Below, in pieces: positions 12,324-25,999 of a stretch of 64,000 nt of DNA. Source of the DNA: Caenorhabditis remanei (lineage: Eukaryota; Nematoda; Chromadorea; Rhabditida; Rhabditidae); NCBI RefSeq assembly GCF_010183535.1, contig NC_071333.1, forward strand, positions 13,018,587 to 13,082,586, read 5' to 3'. Below the pieces are notes generated by a model. The model did not search any database. It worked only from the letters and a program-made list of their open reading frames with translations, and had not been told where the DNA came from. Each line of letters opens with the position of its first letter. Position 1 is the first letter of the stretch. The translations under genes were made by a program, and so were the position numbers.

Positions 12324-14878
12324 ATGGCCAAACTTTCCAAGGAGAACCTGCTGCTCTTGTTCACGGTGCTTGGTGTTGCGATCGGTATAGGATTGGGCTA
12401 CTCGTTGCGAGACCCGAACCAAGCTTGGTCAAAGCGACATCTCTCTTACCTTCGATTTCCCGGCGATCTGTTTGTTCAGATGCTAAAAATGCTCATTTTG
12501 CCGATGATCATGTCAAGTATTATGTGAGTTTGTTGCCATTCGAAACAAATGCCATAGACACAGATACTACCCTCTTGACGTTTTTCGGCTTGCTGATCTC
12601 TCAATGACCCTCAACTCTAGGAGGTTTTTGCGCGCGCGGTCGGCCCTCCAGTGTTTGACACATTAACAAATTGTTAGGGAAAACTTCTAGCAAGCTACAT
12701 TTATCAGACCAGAGAAACTTTTCAGGTAAAGTATGCTAGAGTGTTGAATTCATGGGGCAGGCAAGGCAAACCTTATCGAAACAGTAAGAAGCAAACTTAA
12801 CAGGCTGATAACGATAGAAATCTATACAAGTTATACTGCATTGAAACAATCAACATATACATTTCAGTACGAGTTTGGCTTCACTGGATTCTGGAACTGC
12901 CGGTAGATTGGGAATAGTATCTATGACCTACTACACTTTGACTACTTTTTCTGCTGTCTTTCTCGGTAGGTTTCATCGGATCTCAAGATGACTACTCAAC
13001 AATTGGAATTCGCTTACCTTTGAAAACATAAGCCTTTCAGGAATTGTACTGGTTACTTTAATCAAACCTGGAAAATGGACGACGACGAACGTTGAGGATC
13101 TTGTAGGGCATGTGAAAACCACACCATGCGTTGCTACCGCTGTGGATACCGTCATCGATCTCATGAAGTTCGTTTTCAGATTTCCACGAAAAGAAATTAC
13201 TTTAATTGTTCAGGAGTTGCTTCCCAGAAAATCTTATTGAAGCCACTTTCCGTTCTCAAAAAGTATGTCTGAAGTTCTTCAACGGTACTACCGAAATCCC
13301 ACCGGAAATTGCTATGACCATGTCACCAGGTCTTGTTATCAACAGAATATGAGGAAAAAACTTGATTCGATTTCAGAACAACGTGCTCAGTTTACTGAAG
13401 TTCCAGAAAAGATTGTGTCTGACGGTATGAATATTCTCGGTTTGGTCGTTTTCAGTGTTGCACTCGGAATTGTGATTGGAATCATTGGAGAGGACGGAAA
13501 ACCAATGAAGAACTTCTTCAAGAGCCTTGAAGCTTGCAGTATGAAGTTGATCGGCTGGGTTATCATGTAATACTGTTACATGTGTATTATGAATATGCAT
13601 TCATGAGTTCAGGTACTCACCAATTGGAATCACTTTCCTTATCGCTGCTCAAATCGTTGGAATGAAAGATCCAGGACAGGAATTGCATCGTTTGATGGGT
13701 TACGTCATCACTGTTATTCTTGGACTTCTTATCCACGCCTTCGTTATCATCCCCCTTCTGTGTGTTGTTGTAAGTTAACCATAATCATAGTTTTTGTGCA
13801 AATGCTCAATAATTATTTGTTCCAGCTTGCTCGTCGTAATCCAATCAAGTTCGTTGGAGGTATGGCTCAAGCTCTTCTCACTGCTTTGGCTACCAGTTCC
13901 AGCTCTGCCACTCTTCCACTTTCCATCAAGTGCTGTGAAGAAAACAACAAGGTCGACCCAAGAGTTACCCGTTTTGTTTTGCCACTCGGAGCTACTATGT
14001 AAGTTCCTATTTCAGATAAGGCCTCAATCATCTTTTTTTTATTTTCCAGTAACATGGATGGAACTGCCCTTTATGAAGCCGTCGCTGCCATTTACATCTC
14101 TCAATGCGTCGGAAACGATTTGAATCTTGGAGAGGTCATTCTTGTGTCTTTGACAGCCACCCTTGCCAGTATTGGAGCCGCCGGAATCCCTCAAGCCGGT
14201 TGGAATTTGAGCGCAGAACATCATCATGATTAATTTAATACTTTCAGGAATCGTCACCATGATCATGGTCCTTATCGCTATTGGATTGCCAACCAACTTG
14301 TTCATCCTCATCTTCCCAGTTGACTTCATGCTCGACAGACTCCGCACCACCGTCAATGTTCATGGAGATAGTATTGCAACTGCCGTTATTGAGAGACTCT
14401 GCGAGGATCAATTGCAAAAAGGTATGGGCGATGAAAAGAAAGTTTTCAGTGATAGATATCAAGAACAAATTTACAACATCCATTCAGACACCCATACGAA
14501 ACATTTGGAGGAAAGTGATGAACAAGTCAAGTTCATTTGAAAATCATGTAGGGAACACGGATTGAGTGTCTAATTCTAATTTATGCTTTTGAAAGATTTC
14601 ATGACTAGTAACTACGCATGTGAATTCTAAAAACTTAAAATTTAAAAAAACGCTACAAAAATAAGTTTGGCTGTAATCTAACTGCTTCTTATTAATTTTG
14701 CGGTTTTCTTCTTACAAAATTCAGTTTACATTTCAATAACTAAATGACTATTATTGTTACAGGAGGACATCATCATGATACCAATGACCAAGGCTACAGC
14801 ATGCTCTCAACCAACGCTTCCCCGGACCCAAAACGAATCACCATTGGAAATAACTGCGAGAACTCTCATATGTTGTAA
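12324..14878 (+). CDS. glt-4: Excitatory amino-acid (glutamate) transporter GLT-4
   Basis: Sodium-coupled glutamate transporter of the SLC1/EAAT family, a plasma-membrane protein that clears extracellular glutamate. Exons: 12324-12523, 12868-12965, 13041-13167, 13214-13329, 13377-13566, 13613-13769, 13826-13998, 14050-14198, 14248-14421, 14763-14878; all phases agree, giving 499 aa. Family marks visible: serine-rich re-entrant loop [10 protein letters not shown] (about 318-327), NMDGT (355-359), GAAGIPQAG near 395-403, and [13 protein letters not shown] with the substrate-binding Arg region in the last helix. A TTTCAG acceptor lies 6 bases before the ATG. Reading through the last donor (14422) instead gives a different tail ending at 14540. 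The symbol rests on family plus neighbourhood with mup-2, recalled from memory. Confidence 0.93.
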
Positions 14879-16480
14879 ATTATCTTGGCTAGCGCTTTAG
14901 TCAAATCTCATAACATCGTTTCAAATTCTATCTGAAACTTTTGAATACCATCTAAAAATTTGAGAGCCCACCTTGTAAGCCTGTAGTGGTGTGCACTTGT
15001 ATTGGTGCTCAAAAGACTCATTAATTTCATTTCAAAAAATATGAAATATAACCGTATCGGTAGTAAAAAGGATATTTTTGAAATCTTTTTTTCGATGTCT
15101 GAACCACTGCAGACAAATTCATCTACAAAACAAGTATCTAAGAAAACACTCATACAGGCTTACAGGCGGACTTTCCTCCCATCCAATTCCACCATTATTT
15201 TGTTCATTCATAATCGACCTATTCCAAGGTAGCAAAAAAGCAAAACACATCATTTTTTACTTCTTGGTAAAAATAGTTATCTTTTGAATAGGTCCATAAC
15301 AATATACAGTTACCAGTAAAGCTCAGAGCAAAATAACTAACTAGAAACTCTATTTTGTTAAATTCATTAACTTTCTGATTATGTTTTTGAAAAATTACGA
15401 CTTTTCGAATCCCTTTACGAAATTTGATACTTCTGAGTACTGTATACCATTTTCCGAAGGAACTACAGCTCGAGATATCATATTTCTTAATTTTCTAACT
15501 GACGCTATATTTTATCTCAAATTATTTATAATTTTTTTTTCTCAAATTGGTTTTTTATAACTTTTTCATAAAAAGTTATGAGAAATCTTATTTCATTATT
15601 TTTTCTCTGTGTGTTCACCCTCTTTCTAGTGTACAGTCTTCCAATTCTTGGTATCAACTTTGAAAATCTCGGTTGTAATTTCTAAACCCAGTTTCTCCCG
15701 ATTTCTTTTTTATTTTCAACTTCTCACATAACAAAACATGACTTTCCAAACTGACCATATGTTCCCTTCTACCATTTTTTCTAACACTTTCCCCGTTTTT
15801 CCGTGTTACGAAAAATTGGCCATGTCGTTTCTTGAAATTGACTCCAGATGTGGTTTCCATCGCATAATAATTCATCACGTTCCAAATATTTTTGAAAACT
15901 TATTAGAAGTGTGATTTTCTAAGCAAACATTTGGTAATAATATATTAAGAATTGTTCATCTTATCCTTTTCCCACTATATTTTCTTCCATTTGTCCCTCC
16001 GATTAGTTTGTTACACACATCAAACTCTGGCGTGTCATGCCTGAATTTTCTCTTCTCTTCCACTTTGTCTCAAGAAATTCATCAACTTTGCTGTTGTAAG
16101 CAAATTTCTCTTTCTGCTTTCACATTCAATTGTATTTTTTTCTAATAGTTAGATCCCAATTATTATATTCAAATGAATTTACACCATAATTAGATATATT
16201 TTCCTCTTTCTCTTTTCTTCTGAACTATGGATACACTTTGATAATAATAAATTCTGTATTTAAACTCTGTCCTGTGTTGTCGAAACATCGAAACACAAAA
16301 TTCTTATCAAAATCACGCCATTTTTCTGTTTTCCAATAATTCTTTTGGTTTGAAAATAAAGAATGCGCCTTCAAATGACAAACGATTTACTGATAAGAAC
16401 AAACCGGAGAGTATGCGAAAAATCAAAAGAAAGTAAATGCAAGAAGGTTTGGAATAGCAGATGATGGATTTTTTTGGGTG
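14879..16480. other. Intergenic between convergent glt-4 and mup-2
   Basis: Very AT-rich, with T-runs and no ORF that has splice support. It holds the 3' regions of both convergent genes. A minus-strand AATAAA (plus-strand TTTATT at 16484-16489) is about 50 bases past the mup-2 stop. Confidence 0.55.
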
Positions 16481-16536
16481 GATTTTATTAATAAAATCAT
16501 AAATGACAAACAAATTTGGGGAAAAATACAAAGTAT

Positions 16537-18009
16537 TTATTCGACAACGACCTCCTCTCCAACATTTGGGTCTTCGATTTGTTGTGGCTCGAAGTCATCA
16601 GTTGGGACGGTGAGTGGGATGAACTCGACTGGAGCTCTGGCTCCCTCGACCTTCACCTGCTCGACGTACTTTGGTGGTTCCAAGTTCTTGCGGATCTGCT
16701 CGAGTTCCTCATTGGTCTTGCGTCCCCACTCTGCTGGTGGTCTTCCACTTCCGCGGACGAGGGAGGCTTGCTTTTCCGGCTCTTGGTTCTCGAACAAGTA
16801 CCGACGGTCACCATATGATCTTCTGTCGGTTTGACGGTCGAATTTGGAAGCAGTGGTGATCTTTGGTGGGTGAACGGATGAGGCGGCCTCCTCTGGGTCA
16901 AGTCCCTTCTTGAGAGCCTTGTTACGGGCGGCTTGGCGTTGACGCTCGTGCAACTCCTTCATCTGAAAACAAATCAAAATGAAAATCAGCTTTGGAATCC
17001 ATCAACTAGGCTCAACTTACGTCATATTCTTGACGTTCACGTCTCTTCTCCAAATCGTACTTCTCAGCCTCGAGCTTGACGATACGAGCGTGAAGGGTCT
17101 TGATTCTCTCCTTCAAGTCGTTTGGAAGAAGTCCAGAGACGTCTTGTTGACGGCATACGGCCGCCAAGAAGTTTCTCTTGGCATCCTCGAGTTGTTCCTT
17201 GCTCAAGGTGTCCTTTCCTTTTCCTTGGGCCAAGTTTCCGAACTGAGCGGCTTGGTCTCCCTTGGAGGTGACAGTGAAGTTGCGCCCAGCGCCTGCTTCG
17301 ACTCTTCCGTTGAAAGCTCCAGCCATCATTTGCTGACGGCGAACCTTCTCCTCATTCTTGCGGGCCTTCTCGGCGTCAGACTTTGCCTTGCGATCTTCCT
17401 CTTCCTTTCTACGGCGTTCGTCATCTTGACGTCTTCGTTCAGCAAATTGACGCTCGTCCTCTTCGCGTTCAGCACGACGCTTCTCTTGCTTCTCCTTAAG
17501 CTCACGGAGTTCTTGTTCGATTTGCTCCTTCTCAAGGACACGGCGTTGCTCGTAGTCGAGAAGCTTGGCGGCTTCCTCTTCCTCGTGACGCTTCTTGGCA
17601 GCCTGGAAAGTAGCAAAATGAGTGAAGAATTAGAAACTAATTGTATCACTCAAAGACTCCGACGACTTACCATCATGGCGATCTCAGCCTCAGTCATCTC
17701 TGCTGGTGGCTTTTCCTCCTGGACTGGAGCACGACGCTCCTTGACCTCTGGTGGAGCAACAACCTCCTCCGTGGTCTCCTCTCTGGAAAATAATAATTTT
17801 ATAACAAGTATAAACCTTCCATCAAACTCACGGCTCCTCAGCCTCCTCGACTGGAGCTTCTTCGGTCTCCTCGACCTCTTCCTCCTCTACCTCCTCATCA
17901 GAGCTGAAAAAGTATTATATAAATCAGTAGAACTAAGTTTGTCAGTTAAAGAAATTTAGGACTATATCAAAGATAATTATACTTACTACACTTCCTCTTC
18001 GTCAGACAT
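16537..18009 (-). CDS. mup-2: Muscle troponin T
   Basis: Tropomyosin-binding subunit of the troponin complex on muscle thin filaments. Minus-strand exons in order: 17987-18009, 17832-17903, 17671-17782, 17021-17602, 16537-16962; phases agree and give 404 aa. The N-terminus is [17 protein letters not shown], the hyperacidic leader typical of troponin T. It is followed by a long Arg/Lys/Glu coiled coil (for example [15 protein letters not shown]), a region with [20 protein letters not shown], and a second heptad-rich segment containing [19 protein letters not shown], as expected for tropomyosin and troponin I binding. The C-terminus ends in an acidic extension, GEEVVVE. An acceptor 20 bases before the ATG suits trans-splicing. 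The symbol is recalled for the C. elegans X-linked troponin T. Confidence 0.93.
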
Positions 18010-18029
18010 GGCTTGAGTTGGATTTGGTT

Positions 18030-19600
18030 CTGAAATAAAATTTAAATTATATATAAAGTGAGAAGATCGGTCATGAAAGGTAAAAATAAGTTATAATAGA
18101 AGTGAAGAGAAGGTGTAAACCGAGTCTGTGTCGGGTGGGATGTTGAAAACAAAAATGAAGAGATATGAAAGTGCTTGCTCCGGGAGGCCGTCGTTGGCTG
18201 CCAAGGAGGTGGAGCTGGCGGGAGCTAGAGACCGGGATCTCTTCGAAGAGATAGAAAAGTATAACATACGGACACAATCTGTGCTGTAAACCTTACACCT
18301 ACGCAAAGCGAGCAGCCGCTGCCATCGCCTCTCTCACCGATCCCTTCTCTTTACTGATCCCGACGGGTCGTCTGCGTTTCTCCAGAATTCCCAATCATCT
18401 TTGATGTGTTATCGTGAGAATAGGGCATCATGTTTCGATTCGAGGGCTCGATATATTTCCGAATCACCCATTGATTCGCGAAACGTCTTTTCTCTTTTTC
18501 TCTCAAATATCCCTCTTCTTCCAGGACGACAAAACATTTGTTGAGGTCCTCCTACGCTGACAATGAGGGGGGACCAAGACAAGATAGATGATGATGAGAA
18601 GTTGAGACAGCTAGCAGGAAGAAAAAAAACAAAGCATAGTTTAGACTGAACATTCACGTCACTCAAAAGCGGAAAATCCGAAAGTACGCCCGGTGAGATC
18701 TTTCCACGTTTTGGTGGAGATAACAATATGATTGTGACTATATTACCAATTGAAATCAGGATAACATGACACGGAGCACAAACGCAATGCACATATTTCA
18801 AAGCCTGCTCATAATCGAAGTAAATATCCGGCATAAACATGTAGATCAAATGTGTTCACTTTTAAGATGATTTTCTGAACTTTCGCATATGCACCTTCCA
18901 TTTTCTGTGTAGATTACGACCCATCTCCGAGGATCAAATTTATCAGTTTGTGTAATATTTCACATTCTCAACGCACAATCGTCAGCTATCATCTTTTTGT
19001 AACCGACTCCTTTCAAAAAATTCACTTGCCAACACAATATCTGCAGAAGAATACAAATGCCGGAGACTTGACATGAAAACAATAGAAATTTTGTCTCATC
19101 TTAATGCAACACGTGGTTCTTTGTAATGTTCATTGAAATTCATAGTAAAACTCCGTGTCGTGTCGGGATACATAATGATTGATTACCGCAGCAGGTTCAC
19201 TGAGCAGTTCGATTGGTGGAAATAATTAGATTAAGTTTTCGAAGAAAGTTGGGAGATAAACAATAGATGTTTTTAGTCATCGTGTACACATATGAGGAAA
19301 ACATCAAAATATGGTGCTTGTAGAAGTTGCGTCCATCTAACTAGACCAAGATCACAATACTATTGTAAGAGATCCAAAGCATTTTTCATGACAAATTTTT
19401 GTTTTTAAACATATTCGACAGAACAGGCACAAATAGATTCTATTCTGTTCTTTGAAATTTATTTATGCTATAAATAAACGCGTTTGTACAAACCGTGACA
19501 GGAATTTCAATTAAGCTACAGCTTCTGTGAATGGGCGGGGCCAACTTCTAAAAAAGAAGTCGCATTCAGTTGCAGTAACCACTTTTTGATCTCATCCTCA
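18030..19600. other. Upstream region of mup-2
   Basis: Intergenic DNA between divergently transcribed mup-2 and the first cysteine-rich peptide gene. The minus-strand ORF at 18409-18849 is open for 146 codons but has no domain or splice support. Probably promoter DNA. A GC-rich box (GGGCGGGGCC) at 19533-19542 belongs to the peptide gene side. Confidence 0.5.
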
Positions 19601-19635
19601 ATTTTATTGCATTGCCCTGCAATTTATTTTCAAAC

Positions 19636-20093
19636 ATGTCCCCCAGATTCATCACAATTTTACTCCTTATTTGTTTGGTGTCTGGTAAGTATTCGCAATA
19701 TTACAAACTTGAGAAGCATCTGCGTAGTACCCTCGATCTTTTCAGAAGTTTGTTCCGCACATGTTACTAGTGACATCTAAGAAAGGACACGAGGTGACAG
19801 GCGGATGAAGTGAACTTGAAAAGTAAATATCTAATTGAAATTTTTTCTGAAGTGACGTAGTTAGACCAAAAAGAGGATAGCACAAAATTATGTACTTCTG
19901 ATTATATTTTAACGATCGAAACATCAACAGTATTACAGGAGTCACCGCGAAATTTCTCGCCGTGGTGGATGAAACCGACGTAATTCCAGAAGAGCCGTTG
20001 GTCGAAGAAGAACGTGAAATGTGCTTCTGTTGCCGAGCATTCGTCTGTCGTCATCAAACATGTCCTTGTTCCAGATTCACCGCACTATTCTGA
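19636..20093 (+). CDS. Cysteine-rich secreted peptide, paralogue 1 (67 aa)
   Basis: Two exons, 19636-19684 and 19939-20093, phase 1. Exon 1 encodes a signal peptide (MSPRFITILLLICLVSG). Exon 2 encodes a short acidic segment (DETDVIPEEPLVEEERE) and then a compact six-cysteine tail, CFCCRAFVCRHQ followed by T and CPCSRFTALF. AATAAA lies at 20165-20170. The layout of signal, acidic pro-region and Cys-rich C-terminus suggests a processed, disulfide-bonded peptide. Paralogue 2 at 23799 shares the intron position exactly and almost the whole C-terminal 23 residues. I do not recognise a named family. Role (antimicrobial, signalling or structural) is unknown. Confidence 0.85.
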
Positions 20094-20627
20094 TGTTTTC
20101 TTGAATTTTTTGCGTCGAATTGTTTTTTCTTCTTTCAAATGTTAATAATATTTCTGGAAATTTGAATAAAGATATACCAACTGCTTCTTCTCCTTTTCCC
20201 TTTAGCCACTTAACTCACAACGATAATTTTCTATCTCCAATTGACCTAAAACAATCTGTTTAGTTCTTCGGCAGTAGATGCATATTTTATACCAACAAAA
20301 CAGTATCTAAATTTAGTTCCCCAGTACAATATTTTGTCAAAAAAAACTAAAAAGAAAATAGGAATGGTGTTCACAGAAGATGGGCAGAAGAATGCAATAC
20401 GGGGGATTATTCGAAAGATACGCAATATAGAAAATGATGGTTATCCCAGAAAACTAACTACCAATACAAATGTATTCTGAAATGTGATATTTTTTTGAAA
20501 AGAGTTTACAATTATGTAGGTTGCTTGGTTCAGGTGGATTAGGAAGGTATGACATTTGAAAAAAAGATAATACGAAAAAGAAATTAAACTCCGAAGAAGA
20601 TGTTTGAAGGAATGAACCACCTAGTCA

Positions 20628-21679
20628 TTAGTATCTGCTACCCGACGAGTTCTTAGATGATTTATTCGAGTGATATGAGCAATATTTCAACACGCATCTG
20701 TCCTTTTCCGCTGGACGATAGTCTTCCAATGGAGAAGCTCTCAAGAAGTGTGCCTTTCCATCGAAGACGTATACGACATAGTCCATGTCCGTGTTTCCAC
20801 TTGCTTCTCTCTCAGCAATTGCTGCATCCACAATCTTCTGACGTTCTGCAAGACGCTTTTTCTCTTTTTCTTCCTTGATACGATCCTCTACAGCTCTTCT
20901 CTTCTTATCCTCCTCATCACGCTTCAGCTGAAGAAGTCTGAGTTCCTTCATGTCATTTATGAGTTTTTCCTTCTCGATAGCCAACTGCTCCTCATATTCT
21001 TTTGTGCCTTTTATAAATTCCTTGAACTGTTGTTTTGGAGGAGCCGCCCTGTTTACCGTTGGTTGACTGAGCATTTTTCTGGCCAATCTGAAAAAAATAA
21101 TTATTTAGTCTGATGAACCTCGATAATCAATCTCACTCTCTCTCGTGTTCTTCATCTTCAGAATCATCTTCAGGTTCATAACTTTCGTCAACTCTCAAGT
21201 TTTTTGCTTGTCTGCCTGTACTGAGGTACTCTGAAACCGCTTGCGCAAGTGACGGTCCTGTCGAGCTTCCTTCCTCCGGGATTTCGTCAGTTGCCTAAAA
21301 ATCAGAAATCAGAGCGTTCTTCCAGCAATGCGATGTTACTTACTGTGCTGTTACCGCAGTTACCACATTCTCTGGTGAATCGTATCTTTCTGACATACTT
21401 GGTTCGTCCTCCTGAAGTCGACATAGATCTCAGCTCCTCAGTTCTGTCCTTCCAACTTTGAGCTCCCAACGCTTCCGCAATTTGCATGTTCCGTTCAGTC
21501 AATGTGGCAAGATCGGGCTCCTCATCCTCTTCACCTCTTCTGATCATGGAGCTTCTGATTCTTTCAACAGTTCTGGCGTATCGTGGATCGATTTGTCCTC
21601 TGGCGGTCCTTCCCTGAAAAATCATACAATCTTCTGCGTTGACTGAATTTAAACTATCTTGACTTACTCTTCTACTCAT
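20628..21679 (-). CDS. Uncharacterised coiled-coil protein, 299 aa
   Basis: Minus-strand exons 21668-21679, 21344-21613, 21137-21294, 20628-21087 join in consistent phase. The first exon codes only MSRR. Visible features: Arg-rich N-terminus (MSRRGRTARGQIDPRY), a Cys pair (ECGNCGN, about 88-93), an acidic block (EPEDDSEDEEHERE, about 134-147), then a strongly charged helix (about 165-230, including EEDKKRRAVEDRIKEEKEKK) likely to be coiled coil, and a Ser-rich tail. No signal peptide or membrane span, so probably intracellular. I do not recognise the family. It lies between the two cysteine-rich peptide paralogues on the other strand. Confidence 0.82.
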
Positions 21680-23630
21680 TTTTCCTTCTGATTTTCTTGT
21701 TTAGCACTGCACACAGTCCGCACCTAGTCGTCTGCTCGCACGGCCCTAGAAATCAATACCTGTTAGTGTTGAATAATCGGTCTTTGGCCAACGCACCTTT
21801 TTCCAATTTATATGATAATTGAGATTTGGTGGTGGATACGTTGTCCAAGTTTTCGCAACCAAAATTCAAGGAAACCCCTGAAAATCGAAAATATATATTA
21901 TGCGATTTTTGGAAACTTATTGATTATCACGGTTTTGAAGCAAACATCAAAACGAGAAACGAGAAACGAAAAGTGAACTGCCATAATGATTACAAATGTA
22001 TCAGTGACAAAATATCGACCGATTCGCTGCCAACACATCATGAAACCAAACGGAAAAAAATAGAAAAAAACAGAACGTTGAAGGTTACGTATTATATGAA
22101 AAGAGGAGGAAAAGGGTCGGTGGCAGAGGCAGAAGGCTAGAGGGAAGACGGCCAAATAGATGGAAATAGTGTTGAAAAGGAAGAGGGGCAGACCGTGGCA
22201 AGGGAGGAGAACAATGTCGGGGAACCTTCGGGCAAATGTGTACTGGTAATTTATCGACGGAAGGAGGTTCTAGGACATGACTCTCTCGAATAATATATCC
22301 CTTTCTTTTTTGGTTAAACGGTTTGATGAATGAGGCTTTGGACAAGGGAAGAATTTTTGTGGGGAAAGAAGAAGATAAATCGAAATAAAAAAATTTATTT
22401 CGGAATTTATATATAACAGTGGACATGAAGTAATTATTGAAACATATCGAAGCTCGGATTGAAAATGTTTATATCAACTCTAATCAGGCCAGAAAATCTG
22501 AAATGTTGATCAAGAATTTCTCAAATTTGGATTGCCGAATTTTCAGTTTTGAGAATATTCAAAATATTGGAGGGTAGTGGGTTCAAAGTGGGTTCAAAGT
22601 GGGAATTAGTGTTGGAACAGGTGAAAACTGAAAATCGGGATGTTTCCTTCTCGACTTTTCTTCTGTACTGGGTATCAAGTCTTTGAAAACCTGACACAAC
22701 CAATGAAGTCAGTATTTCCTGAAATATTCAAATTTTTTTGGAATTCTCTGCCAAATTTGAGAAAAAAACACATACATATGAGGTCATATTTTAGTATGAA
22801 AAATGAGAACACCAATCCGGAAAACCCAATTTCCCAGAAATGTCAGCTCGTAAAGAGTTTGATTCTTATTGTATGAGTCAAAAAGTCGGAATTTGAGTTC
22901 ACAATTATGCTCTTTTTTCATAAGCGCGTGTTTATTTTTATATCAACTTACCCTACCAATAAAAAACAAAAGCAGAGAAATTGTATATATGAAATTTGAA
23001 GTGCCTCAATTCAAAAGAGCTGTTTTCTGCTTGTCGTGGCTGTAGCTCATGGTTGCATAGCGTCGCCTAGCAGCAATAAAGCATACTTCTTTGCATTTTA
23101 TCGATCTTGTTCTTTCACATGAATGATACAGCTATAAGCTTAAGACGGAAATCTGCTTGGTTGAAAAAGGATTACTTGCGCTCAATGCCCGCGAGTATTA
23201 GAGCAAGAGCATAAAAACAAATTATCGGATAATGGGACATGCTGGTACTCGTAATTTTTGCCAATAAAACGGAAAATTTGAAATATTTAAAATACTCTTG
23301 ATTGCTGGTAATAAAAAAAAACGCATACTCTTTCCTGGCCATTTCAGCAACGGTTATAACCGGTAATTTCTTTCCAGAAGAAAAGTGTCTGTAGGAACGA
23401 CCAATGTACTACAATACGTGATAATGTATTTCTGAGACGTACTATTGTGTACCCAAACTGGAATTGAACAACTTTTTCAATCAACAACTCTGCACCATAA
23501 ACGTTCCCGGCTTTCCTATATATCGTGTTCTTCCTATAAATTTCTTTAAATTTCCCTCGCGGTACATCTCGTTGAAGTACCTTTGCACTTAAAAATGACG
23601 CCATACGTTTCAATTTCAACCGAACTCACT
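21680..23630. other. Intergenic, no gene supported
   Basis: Contains a plus-strand ORF at 21826-22140 and a minus-strand ORF at 22085-22426, neither with splice signals or a recognisable domain. A GC-rich box at 23636-23646 precedes the second peptide gene. Confidence 0.5.
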
Positions 23631-23798
23631 GCTTAGGGGCGTGGTCTGCTTCTAAAACAGGATCTCTGAGTTGTTGGAAAACGTTTTGAACTCGAGTCGA
23701 AGTCACACCCCCTTTTTCGTCACTTTGACTTTTTTCCGCCTTTCCAGCAATTTAGCTTCAAATTTGGCAACTCTCTGAGTTTCAATACGATATTTAAG

Positions 23799-24257
23799 AT
23801 GACTACAAAACTCATCACACTTCTTCTCATTATCTGTTTTGTTTCTGGTAAGTGATTCTGGTTGCAACTTGGGAGTGTTAGGAAATAAGCTCATTTTGAA
23901 GAGTTAAAAGTTCAACATTTCCAAACTTGATGTAGAATGTAGGCGTGACAAGAAGACATGTTGAAAGAAATTGAAAAGAAATAGAAACTAATAGTAGAGG
24001 AGGAAGTTCATCGGAACTACTTTTTCAGAAAGTTTGAACCGACTTGACTGATTCACAGTCATGACTGATATCAACTTGAGCTCAAAATGTTATTTTCAGT
24101 TGTATGCAGCAAATTTGTTGCAATGATGGATCAATCGGATGTCGAACCAGAAGACACTATCGATTTGGAAGAGGATCGTAAAGTGTGCTTCTGCTGCCGA
24201 GCATTCGTCTGTCGTCACCAGTTATGTCCGTGTTCTCGATTCACAGCATTGTTCTAA
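23799..24257 (+). CDS. Cysteine-rich secreted peptide, paralogue 2 (68 aa)
   Basis: Exons 23799-23847 and 24100-24257, phase 1. The first exon has the same length (49 bases) as in paralogue 1. Signal peptide MTTKLITLLLIICFVS, acidic middle (DQSDVEPEDTIDLEED), then the six-Cys tail CFCCRAFVCRHQ, L, CPCSRFTALF, which differs from paralogue 1 at only one position in 23. The middle segment has diverged much more than the tail, consistent with a mature peptide under constraint and a freely evolving pro-region. A short AAATTTGTTGCAATGATG stretch (KFVAMMD) parallels KFLAVVD of paralogue 1. Confidence 0.85.
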
Positions 24258-24759
24258 TGTGTCTCTTGTTCTGAATAAAGTGAACTCAAAGTGATGCTTA
24301 TCTGCTCCTCCGCATCTCAAAATAACATTTCCAATCACATACCAAACTTAAAGCAAGAATGTTACGTCATTCTGAGATTGATGGCAGAACAATATACTTC
24401 TTCTTTGTTTCTTCCGCATTCGTCGTTTCCCCATCAGTATCTAAACGAGGCCGCCGGTCGCTGGGGATTAACTAAAAACGTGATTGAGACACTAAAAATG
24501 TAGTATTATCTCAACTCAAAGCTTCAAACAGCGTGTTCGAAAATATTCAAAATAAACGTCATTTTTTGAAGAAAAAATAATTTTTTATAAAGAATACTGA
24601 AAAAATAGAGATCGAAAATCAAGGGGGTTGCGGAAGGGATAGGTATGAAAAGTGTTGAGCATGGTTATATTGATAGGGATTTGCAGTCATCATCATCGTC
24701 ATTAAAACATAAAGCTGCTATTACCAAACAATAATAGAATTCTGATTAACTGAAAGCAA

Positions 24760-25999
24760 TTAACGTGACCGTGCGTTCATCGGGATGATAACTTCGGCTC
24801 CTTGTGTGGTTTCAGTAGTCGGCACACGTATACGACGGTGTCTAATGAGTTGCACTAGACGATCTTGAGACTGTTGCATTTGTTCACGGAACAGACAGAA
24901 CACTGCACCAACATACGGGATCAGCCCACCAAGGAAGAATGTCCAGAAGCCAGATCCAATGCTGTATTCGTACTGGAAGAGTTCAAAGTAATTATTTCAC
25001 ATTTTCAACTTTTTCGTTTTGTGTAGCACTAAATTTCATGACTGCAGCGTTTGTTACTCTATTTTTACCACAAACATCTAAAAATATGAATCATGAGTTC
25101 ATGCTTCACTGAATCGTGGGTGAATTCACGTAAACGTGAAATAGCATGTTTACATTCGTTTTCGTTTTACTCGGGAAGTAAAATAGTGTCGTCTGCATCC
25201 GGTATCATGATTTTCAGAAAACTTACATCTGGTTTTCTCAATTGTCGTGGTAGAACCTGGTCGGTGAACGTTTCGTAGATGATGATGAAGAGGAGAATAA
25301 TCCACAAACCAACTGAAATTTAAATTTTATCTAGCATATCTGAGCTCAACAAGTACCTGAAATAACCATGACGTGGAACATAATCAACTTGTACTTCTCG
25401 ACTTTCACACAGAACTTTAAGCTCAAACAGTGTCCAATCGTGTAAACAAGCCAGAACACTTGAGATGCTATGATGATTATTGACAGGTAGTGAGCCACGT
25501 AGATTTCTGAAATTTGAGAAAAATCACCATCTCAAACGATGAAAAAAACATACGGTAGGTAGCGTCATAAATGCGATTGAAAGCCATTGGGAACTTGTCC
25601 ATTTTTTGTACATAGGACCAATCCAAACAACCGATTTTTGGTGGATCATAGGTTTTGTAGCAATCTAGATTTCGAACTCCTCTCTGAAAAACCGACTGAT
25701 GAATTTTTTGTAGAAATTTGGATTTAAAAAATATAATTTTTATGGTTTTTTTACATTAGTTCTCAAACTGTAAAAAATATTCCGTTAAAAGTGACCAAAA
25801 TAGTACAGAGATTTCATTTTTGCCCGAAAAAATCTCCCACCTGGAATTCATCGTTGTCATTCGGCCTGAATAGCACTATCCAGGCGTTGTTGATGTATCC
25901 GAATGACGTGAGCATTAGTGAGAACACTAAGAAACCAACAGATCCAACATACGTCAGGATTTGAGAACTTTCCGGAACACTACTCACGCTCCCCGGCAT
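24760..25999 (-). CDS. Four-span membrane protein, 245 aa
   Basis: Exons on the minus strand: 25841-25999, 25554-25683, 25357-25506, 25227-25312, 24760-24972; phases agree. Predicted topology: short N-terminus, span 1 around residues 14-36 (ILTYVGSVGFLVFSLML), a loop of about 55 residues with two Cys (LDCYKTYDPPKIGC), span 2 about 98-118, span 3 about 132-156, span 4 about 178-200, and a basic cytoplasmic tail (RLVQLIRHRRIRVP). Four spans with a large Cys-containing first loop resemble the PMP22/claudin superfamily, but the claudin signature W-GLW-C-C is absent. Treat family membership as inference from topology only. Confidence 0.85.
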